Shown here one piece after another: positions 20,099 through 28,422 of a stretch of 64,000 bases of DNA. Numbering within the stretch: position 1 is the stretch's first letter; each line of letters opens with the position of its first letter. Source of the stretch: an uncultured Streptococcus sp. (GTDB taxonomy: Bacteria > Bacillota > Bacilli > Lactobacillales > Streptococcaceae); assembly GCA_934215455.1 (NCBI GenBank), contig CAKPZX010000002.1:1-64000 (forward strand), read 5' to 3'. Below the pieces are notes generated by a model. That model searched no databases. It was given only the letters and a program-made list of their open reading frames with translations, and had not been told where the DNA came from. The translations under genes and the position numbers were made by a program.

Positions 20099-20282
20099 TC
20101 GTAAGAAAGATTTATTTTACAAAGAAGTAGAAGGACGGATGGAGTCTCTCAAACGCCGTCCTTCCGAAAAAGAAAAGACGACGCGTTCCGAAAAGATAAA
20201 TGTTACCTTTAATGTGATCATTGGTTTGGTGATTCTACTGGGAGTTATTTTTACCCTCTTCAGAGTGTTAGGAGGATCCTAA
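20091..20282 (+). CDS. asp4: Accessory Sec small membrane protein Asp4
   Basis: About 63 residues: a charged N-terminal half (DRKKDLFYKEVEGRMESLKRR) and one transmembrane helix near the C-terminus. Asp4 resembles SecE and is thought to be a channel subunit of SecY2. The start is uncertain between GTG 20082 and GTG 20091. I prefer 20091, which begins VSDRKKDLFYKE as I remember relatives beginning, and overlaps the gtfB stop. Confidence 0.85.
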   Translation: MSDRKKDLFYKEVEGRMESLKRRPSEKEKTTRSEKINVTFNVIIGLVILLGVIFTLFRVLGGS

Positions 20283-20283
20283 G

Positions 20284-20508
20284 ATGGAAATGGTATTTGC
20301 AATCGGGATCTCGATCTTATCCCTCGCTCTTGTGGTTCTGATTACCCTGCAGCCTCGCCAACAACAATCGCTTTCAACAGATGCGACCAGTAACCTAGGA
20401 AAGCCAAATTACTGGCGGTCTCACCGTGGACTCAAGCTAGCGACCCTCGTTGTTAGTATCGTCTTTCTCCTATCCTTATTTCTTTATATGATGGTCGTAC
20501 AGGCCTAG
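20284..20508 (+). CDS. asp5: Accessory Sec small membrane protein Asp5
   Basis: 74 residues with two hydrophobic helices (about 2-21 and 50-72) separated by a polar loop with LQPRQQQS and GKPNYW. The two-helix layout resembles SecG, and Asp5 is regarded as the SecG counterpart of the accessory translocase. GGAGGATCC lies just before the ATG, one base after asp4. It is the last gene of the operon. Confidence 0.87.
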   Translation: MEMVFAIGISILSLALVVLITLQPRQQQSLSTDATSNLGKPNYWRSHRGLKLATLVVSIVFLLSLFLYMMVVQA

Positions 20509-20634
20509 TTTCTAATAGAATGGATAAAAAGAAGTTAGAATGTAGACAAACTATTTTAAATTAAAATAAGTTAAGCGATTCTGCAAAAAAACAAAAATGA
20601 GTTCCATTTTTAAAATCGATTCAAGAAAATACCG

Positions 20635-20796
20635 AAACTTTCCGCTGTGAGAAAAGTGCCTGAAACAATAACGTTTCAGGCACTCGGAATTATTGAGACC
20701 CTAGGCTCAATAATTAGTCATGGAACTTCGAAGAAGTTCGCTGACGTCCGTACTCACCTAAGGAAAGTTTTTATATGACTTTATCTTCAATCTGAA
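20635..20796 (+). repeat. Modular multi-stem repeat element, copy A
   Basis: In the 377-base gap after asp5. Within it: imperfect inverted ends AAACTTTCC-n3-GTGAG (20635-20651) and CTCAC-n4-GGAAAGTTT (20753-20770); a perfect 11-bp stem GTGCCTGAAAC / GTTTCAGGCAC (20656-20683); a 10-bp stem AATTATTGAG / CTCAATAATT (20688-20715); and a 7-bp stem GAACTTC / GAAGTTC. Much of it, up to about 20796, is found inverted at 63843-64000 with a different third stem. It is not a BOX or RUP sequence that I can recognise. Bases 20509-20634 are AT-rich and show nothing else. Confidence 0.85.
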
Positions 20797-20826
20797 CGAA
20801 GTTGGTATTCTCCAACTTCGTTTTTT
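20797..20826 (+). terminator. Terminator of the accessory Sec operon
   Basis: A perfect 9-bp stem CGAAGTTGG / CCAACTTCG with a 6-base loop and six T, directly after repeat copy A. It is the first strong terminator after secY2. Confidence 0.88.
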
Positions 20827-20885
20827 GATGATGTTGCCTTTGTTTTTATGGTATACTGAAAGCGATAAAATGATTGGAGCTTCTG

Positions 20886-21779
20886 ATGAAAAAGATTCCC
20901 TTAGTATTTTCAGGCTGTCTGTTAGGACTGGTTGGCGCTGGCAACCTTCTTGCAGACTCGCTACCCTTCCTTGCTCATGCCTTTAGTCTGACAGGTTTGT
21001 TCTTCTGGTTTTTCTTTGTAGTTTATCATGCGATTCGCTGGCAAGAAACCAAGATAGAACTCCAACAACCAGCCCTTTTATCTGGGATGGCGACTTTTCC
21101 CATGGCAGGGATGATTCTATCCACCTATCTTTTGCGCCTCTTTCCCGCCTTTGGAGGTCTATCACAGTTGGTCTGGTGGTCTGCCTTTCTCTTGGATCTG
21201 GGCTTAATTTTCTATTTTACCAAGACCCATGTCCTAGCGCGACCAAGAGCCAATGCCACTCCCAGTTGGACCGTTCTCTATGTGGGCATTGCAGTAGCAG
21301 CTTTGACCTACCCCGTTGTGGGAATCAGAGAGATTGCTTATCTCGCTTTAGTGATTGGTTTTGGTTTGACCTTTCTTCTTTATCCCCTTATCTACCATGA
21401 TTTGAAGCAGTCCCCCTTACCCAGTCATCTATTGGGCCAAGAAGGCATCTATTGTGCTCCCTTTTCCCTTCTTTTAGCAGCCCTGGTTCGTGTGGGTGGA
21501 GCAAGCCTTCCTGTCTGGTTCTTACTGATCATGGTGGTGGCCTCGCAAGGTTTTTATTTCTTTGTTTTGACGCGCCTACCGAGAATGATCACAGAAGGTT
21601 TTCAACCTGCTTTTTCAGCCCTGACCTTTCCAACAGTTATCACAGCGACCTCTTTGAAAATGGCCCAAGGCTTGTTGCAACTACCTTTCTTGACAGCTCT
21701 CGTATGGCTGGAAACTCTTCTTTGTCTCTTGATTTTAGTCGCTGTCTTAGGTGGTTATGTGGCCTATCTCAGAGAGTAG
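20886..21779 (+). CDS. TDT-family (TehA/SLAC1-like) membrane transporter
   Basis: A 297-residue protein that is almost entirely hydrophobic, with about ten predicted membrane helices and very short loops. Length and pattern fit the tellurite-resistance/dicarboxylate transporter family, whose bacterial members conduct small anions or dicarboxylates; the substrate here is unknown. I chose ATG 20886 (MKKIPLVFSGC) because GGAG lies six bases before it, over the in-frame TTG at 20874. TATACT with a TGG extension at 20849-20857 is a possible -10. It stands alone between the export operon and a CPBP protease gene. Confidence 0.7.
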   Translation: MKKIPLVFSGCLLGLVGAGNLLADSLPFLAHAFSLTGLFFWFFFVVYHAIRWQETKIELQQPALLSGMATFPMAGMILSTYLLRLFPAFGGLSQLVWWSAFLLDLGLIFYFTKTHVLARPRANATPSWTVLYVGIAVAALTYPVVGIREIAYLALVIGFGLTFLLYPLIYHDLKQSPLPSHLLGQEGIYCAPFSLLLAALVRVGGASLPVWFLLIMVVASQGFYFFVLTRLPRMITEGFQPAFSALTFPTVITATSLKMAQGLLQLPFLTALVWLETLLCLLILVAVLGGYVAYLRE

Positions 21780-21796
21780 GAAGGCATCCTTTTTCA

Positions 21797-21825
21797 TTGA
21801 AACCTTGTCACGATTATGGTAAGAT
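21797..21825 (+). promoter_or_regulatory. Promoter of the CPBP protease gene
   Basis: TTGAAA at 21797-21802 and TAAGAT at 21820-21825 with a 17-base spacer, 40 bases before the start codon. Confidence 0.6.
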
Positions 21826-21864
21826 GCACTATACGATTTGTCATACTTTATAGGAAAGGTATCT

Positions 21865-22542
21865 ATGAAATTCATCAAAGGAAAGCTCTCACTGCTGTAT
21901 CCCCTCTTTCTGCTCTTGTTTTATTTTTATGTTCGGCCTCAATTTCGCCCCTTGGCCCAGTATGTCTCCAATAGTGTAGCAAGCGCCAATAGCTATTATT
22001 GGACCTTATTTGGCCTAGAAGGCCTCTATGCAGTCTTTACAGGATTTTTGGTCTACCGTTTTTCTAAAAAAGCGCAGTTTAAGCTGGGGAAGAACCCCCT
22101 TCAAGCTCTGATAGAAGCCGTTTTTGCGGCCTGTTTGGTTTACTGGTTGGACTACTTCATCAGTGGTTTTGTTCAAGGACGGGCAGCCGTTTTGAGTCTC
22201 TTTCCACGGGAAATTAGCCCCACAGGAGTGCTTATCCTGGTAATCGCAATGGTCGTCATCCGGCCAGTGACAGAAGAGCTGATCTTTCGTGGAGCCTTGG
22301 TGAATGCCTACTTCAAAGGTTGGAAACTCTATGCTGAGATTTGGCTTCCAGCCCTCATCTATAGTGGCCTGCATTTTCTCCATACTCCCTTTTCGCTGGG
22401 AGCTTCTATCATCTATCTCCTGCCGAGTGTGATTTTTGGAATCCTGTATTATCGGAGTAAGACGCTCCTTGCTCCTATTTTGGCTCATATCTTGCTCAAT
22501 CTCTACTATACCTTGCCTTTACTTTTATCTGTATTTAAGTAG
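21865..22542 (+). CDS. CPBP-family intramembrane metalloprotease
   Basis: A 225-residue membrane protein with the CPBP (Abi/Rce1-like) motifs: EELIFRGAL in the middle, a histidine in HFLHTPFS, and HILLNLYYT near the end, the proposed catalytic Glu/His residues. About six or seven hydrophobic segments. Relatives are linked to bacteriocin self-immunity or membrane proteolysis; no bacteriocin gene lies beside this one. ATG 21865 has AGGAAAGG upstream and is preferred over the in-frame TTG at 21838. Confidence 0.8.
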   Translation: MKFIKGKLSLLYPLFLLLFYFYVRPQFRPLAQYVSNSVASANSYYWTLFGLEGLYAVFTGFLVYRFSKKAQFKLGKNPLQALIEAVFAACLVYWLDYFISGFVQGRAAVLSLFPREISPTGVLILVIAMVVIRPVTEELIFRGALVNAYFKGWKLYAEIWLPALIYSGLHFLHTPFSLGASIIYLLPSVIFGILYYRSKTLLAPILAHILLNLYYTLPLLLSVFK

Positions 22543-22563
22543 CAACCGATTTCCTGAGTGAGA

Positions 22564-22591
22564 TTGGTTTTTTTTGAAAATATGGTATAAT
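22564..22591 (+). promoter_or_regulatory. Promoter of rnpA-yidC-khpB
   Basis: TTGGTT at 22564-22569 and TATAAT at 22586-22591 with TGG directly before the -10; spacer 16 bases. Confidence 0.65.
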
Positions 22592-22620
22592 AGAATAAAT
22601 TTAATAGAGGGAGTTGAGGT

Positions 22621-22962
22621 TTGAAAAAAAGCTACCGCGTCAAACGTGACAAAGATTTTAATGCTATTTTTAAAAGTGGTCAAAATGTTGCCAATCGGAA
22701 ATTCGTTGTTTACCGCTTGCGCAAAGACCAACCGCATTTTCGAGTCGGCCTGTCTGTTAGTAAGAAACTGGGAAATGCTGTGACCAGAAATCGCATCAAA
22801 CGTTTGATTCGCCATGTTTTGATCAAACACCAAGCCTTCCTTACGACCGATGATTTTGTTGTCATTGCTCGTAAAGGAGTGGAGGAGCTCGACTTTCATC
22901 AAGTAGAGAAAAATCTTGTACATGTCTTAAAATTAGCGCATGTCTACCAAGAAAGGGAATAA
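22621..22962 (+). CDS. rnpA: Ribonuclease P protein component
   Basis: A 113-residue basic protein that binds RNase P RNA and helps cleave 5' leaders from tRNA precursors. The RNR signature is seen in [17 protein letters not shown]. The start is TTG with GGGAG and GAGG upstream. The rnpA-yidC-khpB order is the standard one in Firmicutes, although in this genome rpmH is not directly upstream but lies 2.6 kb downstream with its own promoter. Confidence 0.97.
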   Translation: MKKSYRVKRDKDFNAIFKSGQNVANRKFVVYRLRKDQPHFRVGLSVSKKLGNAVTRNRIKRLIRHVLIKHQAFLTTDDFVVIARKGVEELDFHQVEKNLVHVLKLAHVYQERE

Positions 22963-22963
22963 T

Positions 22964-23779
22964 GTGAAAAAGAAACTGAAGTTAACTGGATTATTAGGAG
23001 CGGCCTTATTGGTCTTGACAGCTTGTGGAACCTCTCAAGTGACAGCTCAGTCGACAGGTGGTTGGGAACGCTTCGTCTACTTCTTTGCAGAAGCCATCCG
23101 CTTCTTGTCCTTTGGCGGAAGTATCGGTGTAGGGATTATCGTCTTTACCATTGTCATACGGACGGTCCTCTTGCCCCTCTTCCAATATCAAATGAATTCA
23201 ACCCGCAAAATGCAGGAAATTCAACCCCTCCTCAAGGAATTGCAAGCTAAGTATCCTGGGAAGGATCTTGATAGCCGGACCAAGCTTTCCGAAGAGATGC
23301 GGGCCCTTTACAAGGAAAAAGGTGTCAAAACGTCTTCAGCCTTCCTTCCTCTCTTGATCCAGATGCCGGTCTTGATGGCCTTGTTCCAAGCGCTGAGCCG
23401 TGTCGAATTCCTTAAAGTCGGTCGCTTCCTCTGGTTGGACCTTGGTGCGATCGACCCGACTTATATCTTGCCGGTTCTTGCAGCACTCTTCACATTTTTC
23501 AGCAGTTGGTTGACCAATAAAGCCATGCCAGAGCGCAATGGTAGTGCGACAACCATGATGTATGTGATGCCTGTGATGATCTTCTTCTTTGCCTTGTTCT
23601 CAGCCAGCGGGGTCGCACTATACTGGGTGACTTCCAATGCTTACCAAGTCGGGCAAACCTATCTCTTGAACAACCCCTTCAAGATTATCGCAGAGCGTGA
23701 AGCAAAAGAGCAAGCTTCACGCGACATGGAAAAACAAAAACGCCGTGCCCTAAATAAAGCACAGAAAAAGAAAAAATAA
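22964..23779 (+). CDS. yidC: Membrane protein insertase YidC/OxaA (lipoprotein type)
   Basis: A 271-residue insertase that puts membrane proteins into the bilayer alone or with SecYEG. It has a lipoprotein signal peptide with lipobox LTAC at about residues 17-20, then five hydrophobic segments with the usual cytoplasmic hairpin ([18 protein letters not shown]), and a basic tail. GTG 22964 is chosen because AAAGGG lies before it and it gives a normal signal peptide; an ATG at 22940 lies inside rnpA. Followed by khpB after 15 bases. Confidence 0.94.
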   Translation: MKKKLKLTGLLGAALLVLTACGTSQVTAQSTGGWERFVYFFAEAIRFLSFGGSIGVGIIVFTIVIRTVLLPLFQYQMNSTRKMQEIQPLLKELQAKYPGKDLDSRTKLSEEMRALYKEKGVKTSSAFLPLLIQMPVLMALFQALSRVEFLKVGRFLWLDLGAIDPTYILPVLAALFTFFSSWLTNKAMPERNGSATTMMYVMPVMIFFFALFSASGVALYWVTSNAYQVGQTYLLNNPFKIIAEREAKEQASRDMEKQKRRALNKAQKKKK

Positions 23780-23794
23780 GAAAGAGGTGGACAT

Positions 23795-24742
23795 ATGGTC
23801 CTATATACTGGAGCAACTGTTGAAGAAGCGATTCAAAAAGGTCTGAACGATTTAGATATTCCTCGTATGAAGGCACATATTACGGTTGTGGCGCGTGAAA
23901 AGAAAGGTTTTCTTGGCTTGTTTGGGAAAAAACCAGCCCAAGTAGAGATTGAACCCATTGCAGAAACAACGGTTGTAAAAGCCAATCAAAAAGCTGTCAA
24001 AGGTGTCCCAGATGAGATCAATGCACAAAACGAACCGGTTAAGACGGTGAGCGAAGCAACGGTCGATCTCGGACGCGTCGTTGCAGCGATCAAAAAGGTC
24101 GAAGAAGAAGGAGAAGTTGTCTCTGAAGAAATCAAGACAGAAATCCTGAAACATGACAAAGAAGCAGATACCGTTCTTGAAGAAAAAGGACATGAACATA
24201 TCCTTGAAAAAGTTAAAGAACCAGCGACAAAAGAATCAAGCGAATCTGATTTCTCAAACCTTGGTATCGAGGTAGAGGAAAACTACAACATCGAAGAAGT
24301 CGTAGCTGATGTGACAGCCTATGTTCAAACAGTGGTCGATGAAATGGATGTGGATGCGACTATCTCAAGCAGTCACAACCGCCGTACGGTCAATATGCAA
24401 ATTGATACCAATGAGCCAGGACGTGTCATTGGTTACCACGGAAAAGTCTTGAAGGCTCTTCAACTTTTGGCGCAAAATTACCTCTATAACCGCTACTCAA
24501 AGAATTTTTACATTACCATTAATGTTAATGACTATGTAGAACACCGGGCAGAAGTTCTTCAAAGCTATGCTCAGAAGTTGGCAACACGTGCCCTCGAAGA
24601 TGGGCAAGCCCAACAGACAGATCCGATGTCAAACAGTGAACGCAAAATCATTCACCGGATCGTCTCTAAGATGGAAGGAGTCACTAGCTACTCTGAAGGG
24701 GAAGAACCAAACCGTTACGTGGTGGTAGACATCGAAGGATAA
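23795..24742 (+). CDS. khpB: RNA-binding protein KhpB/Jag (EloR)
   Basis: A 315-residue protein: an N-terminal Jag domain (about 1-50), a long acidic linker (about 60-165), then a KH domain containing GRVIGYHGKVLKALQ and a C-terminal R3H domain with RKIIHRIVSKM. In streptococci KhpB pairs with KhpA and affects cell elongation and division. AAAGAGGTGG precedes the ATG. It lies in the same transcript as yidC and ends at a strong terminator. Confidence 0.94.
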   Translation: MVLYTGATVEEAIQKGLNDLDIPRMKAHITVVAREKKGFLGLFGKKPAQVEIEPIAETTVVKANQKAVKGVPDEINAQNEPVKTVSEATVDLGRVVAAIKKVEEEGEVVSEEIKTEILKHDKEADTVLEEKGHEHILEKVKEPATKESSESDFSNLGIEVEENYNIEEVVADVTAYVQTVVDEMDVDATISSSHNRRTVNMQIDTNEPGRVIGYHGKVLKALQLLAQNYLYNRYSKNFYITINVNDYVEHRAEVLQSYAQKLATRALEDGQAQQTDPMSNSERKIIHRIVSKMEGVTSYSEGEEPNRYVVVDIEG

Positions 24743-24762
24743 TCTAGCTATTATTTCCCATA

Positions 24763-24798
24763 AGGGAGAGACGGGATTGAGCCGATCTCTCCTTTTTT
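24763..24798 (+). terminator. Terminator after khpB
   Basis: Long hairpin with outer stem GGAGAGA / TCTCTCC and inner CGG / CCG, followed by six T. Confidence 0.88.
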
Positions 24799-24817
24799 AG
24801 GTTTAGAAAGGAAGCAA

Positions 24818-25447
24818 ATGGAATTTGTAGCGATTCGAGAGTTTTTAAAGCTTCAAGGAATCCACTACCAGGCCCCAGCAAAGGCAGGCGTGCTAGCCTC
24901 AGAGATGGAGCAGTATCGTGCCCTAGCTCAAGCGGCTCGTAAGGAATTCACCGATTTAGTCTCAGCCTTTCAGAAGCGTCACCCTTACTTGGAGCAGGAT
25001 CGGACCAGCCAATGGATGAACCAGGCCCAGGTCTTGCGGCCTCATTTTTGGGCCTATCTAAAAGGAGAAGGGACGATGGCAGAGCCCATGTTTGCCTTGA
25101 GACTTTATGGGGATGCAGCTGATTTTGGAGTTTCCTTAGAGGTGAGCTTTATCGAGCGAAAAAAAGATGAGGAGAGTCTTCAAAAACAACACAAGGTTCT
25201 CACCCTTCCCATCACTCAGCCTGTTTATTATTTCATCCAGAAAAATGGAGAGAGTCAAAGGGTAGAAGGAACAGAAAAGAATCGCCATGATCTGTTGCAA
25301 GCAGTAGCAGAAGGGGCGGTTCGTAAGGTCCTTGTCAAATACGATGTTTCTCTAGTTGAGGAGAGTTCCCTAGAGAATATCTTGGATCAGTTGCAAGAGG
25401 CGCTGGTGGCTCTGGAACCCTATTACTTGGCAACCCGTCAGGTGTAG
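24818..25447 (+). CDS. Conserved hypothetical protein (209 aa), function unknown
   Basis: I do not recognise this protein. It is soluble, without signal peptide or membrane segment, with a helical N-terminal third (SEMEQYRALAQAARKEFTDLVSAFQKRH) and a more beta-like middle that includes FALRLYGDAADFGVSLEVSFIERKK. AGAAAGGAAG lies before the ATG. It starts 75 bases after khpB behind a terminator and ends 147 bases before rpmH; the only promoter seen nearby is that of rpmH. Base use is like the neighbouring core genes, so it is probably an old resident. Confidence 0.7.
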   Translation: MEFVAIREFLKLQGIHYQAPAKAGVLASEMEQYRALAQAARKEFTDLVSAFQKRHPYLEQDRTSQWMNQAQVLRPHFWAYLKGEGTMAEPMFALRLYGDAADFGVSLEVSFIERKKDEESLQKQHKVLTLPITQPVYYFIQKNGESQRVEGTEKNRHDLLQAVAEGAVRKVLVKYDVSLVEESSLENILDQLQEALVALEPYYLATRQV

Positions 25448-25492
25448 AAAGGTGTTCTCCGACCTGTATTTGCAACAATTTTGCCATAGCTA

Positions 25493-25521
25493 TTGACAAA
25501 TAGAGTCGAATCCGATAGAAT
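25493..25521 (+). promoter_or_regulatory. Strong promoter of rpmH
   Basis: A perfect TTGACA at 25493-25498, 17-base spacer, and TAGAAT at 25516-25521. The leader is about 70 bases. Confidence 0.82.
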
Positions 25522-25594
25522 AGTAAAGTATGTTTAGTAACTGATCACAACTAGCCGGCTAAACGAATACAAAATCTATGAGGAGGTATTCATC

Positions 25595-25729
25595 GTGAAA
25601 CGTACTTATCAACCAAGTAAACTTCGTCGTGCGCGCAAACATGGTTTCCGTCATCGTATGGCAACTAAAAACGGTCGTCGCGTATTGGCAGCTCGTCGTC
25701 GTAAAGGACGCAAAGTTTTGGCTGCGTAA
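25595..25729 (+). CDS. rpmH: 50S ribosomal protein L34
   Basis: A 44-residue, very basic ribosomal protein: [18 protein letters not shown] at the start and [11 protein letters not shown] at the end, the full and normal length for L34. GTG start with a strong AGGAGG site. Promoter at 25493 and terminator at 25746 make it a single-gene transcript. Confidence 0.97.
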   Translation: MKRTYQPSKLRRARKHGFRHRMATKNGRRVLAARRRKGRKVLAA

Positions 25730-25745
25730 TTCAGATAAAAACCTA

Positions 25746-25780
25746 AAAACCAGTAGAAACTCGAGACTACTGGTTTTTGT
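25746..25780 (+). terminator. Terminator after rpmH
   Basis: Perfect 11-bp stem AAACCAGTAG plus one flanking A:T pair against CTACTGGTTT, followed by a T-rich run. Confidence 0.88.
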
Positions 25781-25854
25781 TTTGTCCGAAAGTGAATTTA
25801 GAGGCGCTTTCTGCTATAATAGAAAGAAGAAAAACTCGGAAGAAAAGGAAGATC

Positions 25855-26625
25855 ATGCAGATTTTTGATACCCACACCCATCTCAATGTGGAAGAATTCG
25901 CAGGAAAAGAACAAGAAGAACTCGATTTGGCCAAGGAAATGGGCGTTGTAGCTCATAATATTGTTGGTTTTGACAAACCAACGATTGAGCGAGCCATGGA
26001 GTTGGCAGACCAGCACCCAGAACTCTATCTCACGCTTGGTTGGCACCCCACTGAGGCAGGCGATTATAGTCCTGAAGTGGAGGCCTATTTGCTTGAACAG
26101 TTGAAACATCCCAAAGTCGTCGCCCTAGGGGAAATCGGTCTGGATTACCACTGGATGACAGCGCCAAAAGATGTCCAAGAAAAAGTCTTTCGTCGTCAGA
26201 TTCAATTGTCTAAAGACTTGGACTTGCCTTTCGTGGTGCATACACGCGATGCTTTAGAAGATACCTACGCCATCATCAAGAGTGAAGGAGTGGGTCATCG
26301 GGGTGGGATCATGCATTCTTTCTCAGGAAGTTTAGAAGAAGCCAAACGCTTCATGGATCTGGGAATGATGATCTCCTTTTCTGGAGTGGTGACGTTTAAG
26401 AAGGCAACAGATGTCCAAGAAGCGGCGGCCGGACTTCCGTTAGATAAAATTTTGGTTGAGACAGATGCCCCTTATCTGGCACCAGTTCCCAAACGTGGTC
26501 GAGAAAATAAAACAGCCTACACACGTTATGTAGTAGATTTTATTGCAGAACTACGTGGCTTAACAACAGAAGAAGTGGCTCAGGCAACCTATGACAATGC
26601 AAGAAAGGTATTTGGCCTTGACTGA
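25855..26625 (+). CDS. tatD: TatD-family metal-dependent DNase/hydrolase
   Basis: A 256-residue TIM-barrel metallohydrolase. Metal-ligand motifs are DTHTHL at the start, GEIGLDYHW, VHTRDA, HSFSG and ETDAPYLAP. Members act as 3'-5' exonucleases on DNA. ATG 25855 is chosen because AGGAAG precedes it and it gives the classical MQIFDTHTHL start; TATAAT at 25815-25820 could be the -10. It overlaps the TTG start of rnmV, giving the common tatD-rnmV-rsmA operon. Confidence 0.94.
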   Translation: MQIFDTHTHLNVEEFAGKEQEELDLAKEMGVVAHNIVGFDKPTIERAMELADQHPELYLTLGWHPTEAGDYSPEVEAYLLEQLKHPKVVALGEIGLDYHWMTAPKDVQEKVFRRQIQLSKDLDLPFVVHTRDALEDTYAIIKSEGVGHRGGIMHSFSGSLEEAKRFMDLGMMISFSGVVTFKKATDVQEAAAGLPLDKILVETDAPYLAPVPKRGRENKTAYTRYVVDFIAELRGLTTEEVAQATYDNARKVFGLD

Positions 26626-27181
26626 GAAAAGAAAAATACCAGAAGTAATTGTCGTGGAGGGCAAGGACGACACAGCCAATCTCCGTCGTTTTTATGAGGT
26701 GGATACCTATGAAACCCGAGGCTCTGCGATTGATCAGGATGACCTGGAACGGATTGCTACCTTGCAGGAGTTGCGTGGGGTCATTGTCTTTACCGATCCA
26801 GACTACAATGGCGAGCGGATTCGAAAAATCATCATGCAAGAGGTGCCCCAGGCCAAGCATGCTTTTTTAAATCGTGGTGAAGCAGTCCCCAAATCCAAGA
26901 CCAAGGGGCGTTCTCTTGGAGTAGAGCATGCCAGTTTTGAAGACTTAGAAAAAGCCCTAGCTGGACTGGTGGGCTTCTATGAAGATGAGAATTTTTTTGA
27001 TATTACAAAGACTGACTTGATGCGGCTTGGACTTTTGATGGGCAACGATAGTCGCAAACGACGGGAATATCTAGGAGAAGCCTTGCGCATCGGCTACTGC
27101 AATGGCAAGCAATTGATCAAACGCTTGGAATTGTTTGGAATTTGTTTAGCACAAGTCGAAGAGGCCATGGCCAGTTATTAA
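26618..27181 (+). CDS. rnmV: Ribonuclease M5 (5S rRNA maturation)
   Basis: A 187-residue Toprim-domain nuclease that trims 5S rRNA precursor. The N-terminal Toprim motifs are VVEGKDDT and FTDPDYNGERIR. TTG 26618 is the likely start: AAAGG lies nine bases before, and it overlaps the tatD stop. An ATG at 26591 lies further inside tatD and would add nine residues. Confidence 0.92.
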   Translation: MTEKRKIPEVIVVEGKDDTANLRRFYEVDTYETRGSAIDQDDLERIATLQELRGVIVFTDPDYNGERIRKIIMQEVPQAKHAFLNRGEAVPKSKTKGRSLGVEHASFEDLEKALAGLVGFYEDENFFDITKTDLMRLGLLMGNDSRKRREYLGEALRIGYCNGKQLIKRLELFGICLAQVEEAMASY

Positions 27182-27233
27182 GACGGAAGTGGAGGGGATC
27201 CTTTACCCCTAAACTGATTAGAAAAGAGAAAAA

Positions 27234-28109
27234 ATGAGAATTGCAGATTATAGCGTGACCAAGGCAGTGCTGGAGCGTCACGGTTTTACCTTTAAAAAAT
27301 CCTTCGGTCAGAACTTCTTGACCGATACCAACATCCTTCAAAAAATTGTGGATACGGCTGAGATTGATAAGCAAGTCAATGTCATCGAAATCGGTCCCGG
27401 AATTGGAGCTTTGACTGAGTTCTTGGCGGAAAATGCGGCAGAAGTCATGGCCTTTGAGATCGATGACCGCTTGGTTCCTATTTTGGCGGATACCTTGCGT
27501 GATTTTGACAATGTCACGGTTGTCAACCAAGACATCCTCAAGGTAGACCTCAACCAGTACATCGCAGAGTTTAAAAATCCAGACCTTCCGATCAAGGTGG
27601 TGGCTAACCTTCCGTATTACATTACAACTCCCATCCTCATGCACTTGATCGAATCCAAGATTCCTTTCCAAGAATTTGTGGTCATGATGCAAAAAGAGGT
27701 GGCAGACCGCATCTCGGCTGAGCCCAACACCAAGGCTTATGGTTCTTTATCCATTGCAGTCCAATACTATATGACTGCTAAGGTAGCCTTTATCGTGCCC
27801 CGCACCGTCTTTGTGCCAGCACCAAACGTCGACTCTGCCATCCTCAAGATGGTCCGTCGCGAAGAACCAGCAGTAGCCGTCAAGGACGAAGATTTCTTCT
27901 TCTCTGTCAGCAAGGCTAGCTTTGTCCACCGCCGGAAGACGCTTTGGAACAACTTGACCAGTCGCTTTGGCAAGACCGAAGAAATCAAAGCCAAACTGGA
28001 AGCAGGGATCGAAGCAGCCGGTTTGAAGCCTTCTGTACGAGGAGAAGCTCTTGGCTTAGAAGACTTTGCTCGCCTAGCAGATGGCCTTCTAGAAGCAGGA
28101 ATAAAATAA
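27234..28109 (+). CDS. rsmA: 16S rRNA adenine-N6,N6-dimethyltransferase RsmA/KsgA
   Basis: A 291-residue methyltransferase that dimethylates two adjacent adenines near the 3' end of 16S rRNA. SAM-binding motif [13 protein letters not shown] and the catalytic NLPYYITTP are present, after the GQNFL N-terminal motif. It follows rnmV by 52 bases and ends at a terminator. Confidence 0.96.
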   Translation: MRIADYSVTKAVLERHGFTFKKSFGQNFLTDTNILQKIVDTAEIDKQVNVIEIGPGIGALTEFLAENAAEVMAFEIDDRLVPILADTLRDFDNVTVVNQDILKVDLNQYIAEFKNPDLPIKVVANLPYYITTPILMHLIESKIPFQEFVVMMQKEVADRISAEPNTKAYGSLSIAVQYYMTAKVAFIVPRTVFVPAPNVDSAILKMVRREEPAVAVKDEDFFFSVSKASFVHRRKTLWNNLTSRFGKTEEIKAKLEAGIEAAGLKPSVRGEALGLEDFARLADGLLEAGIK

Positions 28110-28114
28110 CAGAA

Positions 28115-28148
28115 AAGACATGAGCTTCATAACTCATGTCTTGTTTGT
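28115..28148 (+). terminator. Terminator after rsmA
   Basis: Perfect 10-bp stem AAGACATGAG / CTCATGTCTT with an 8-base loop and a T-rich tail. Confidence 0.85.
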
Positions 28149-28155
28149 TATAGAA

Positions 28156-28244
28156 GGAAAGGACGGGATTTGAACCCGCGCGTGAATAAAAATCCACTTG
28201 CCGGATTTCGAGTCCGGTGCCGTACCGAGCTGGGCCACCTTTCC
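28156..28244 (-). tRNA. tRNA-Ser (anticodon CGA)
   Basis: On the minus strand: 7-bp acceptor stem GGAAAGG / CCTTTCC, D-stem GCC/GGC, anticodon stem CCGGA / TCCGG around CTCGAAA with anticodon CGA, a long class-II variable arm (AAGTGGA...TTCACG), and GGTTCAAATCC in the T arm. The CCA end is not encoded. It decodes UCG and shares a transcript with the tRNA-Leu upstream. Confidence 0.92.
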
Positions 28245-28248
28245 AAGA

Positions 28249-28331
28249 TGCGGAGAAAGGGATTTGAACCCTCACGCCCGAAGGGGCACATGCGCCTGAA
28301 GCATGCGTGTCTGCCGTTCCACCACCTCCGC
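28249..28331 (-). tRNA. tRNA-Leu (anticodon CAG)
   Basis: On the minus strand: acceptor GCGGAGG pairing with CTTTCTCCGC end, discriminator A, anticodon stem CATGC / GCATG with loop TTCAGGC (anticodon CAG), a long variable arm with TGCCCCTTCGGGCG, and GGTTCAAATCC. The CCA is not encoded. It lies upstream of the tRNA-Ser by only four bases. Confidence 0.92.
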
Positions 28332-28339
28332 ATAGTTCT

Positions 28340-28367
28340 ATTATACACTTTTTAGGAAAAATGCCAA
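28340..28367 (-). promoter_or_regulatory. Promoter of the two tRNA genes
   Basis: Minus strand TTGGCA (28362-28367) and TATAAT (28340-28345) with a 16-base spacer, placing the start a few bases before the tRNA-Leu. Confidence 0.75.
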
Positions 28368-28373
28368 GGAAAA

Positions 28374-28413
28374 AAAGGAACAGGGAGCGGTAGGGATGGC
28401 TCCTGTTCCTTTT
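28374..28413 (-). terminator. Terminator of the minus-strand CPBP gene (both directions possible)
   Basis: Stem AAAGGAACAGG / CCTGTTCCTTT with an additional inner AGC/GCT pair; T-runs on both strands. It ends the CPBP gene at 28423 and shields the tRNA promoter. Confidence 0.78.
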
Positions 28414-28422
28414 ATCAATAGA

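Noticed and set aside
20635-20796. Assignment of the repeat to the BOX, RUP or SPRITE families of pneumococcus
   Set aside because: Neither the hairpin sequences nor the ends match what I remember of those families.
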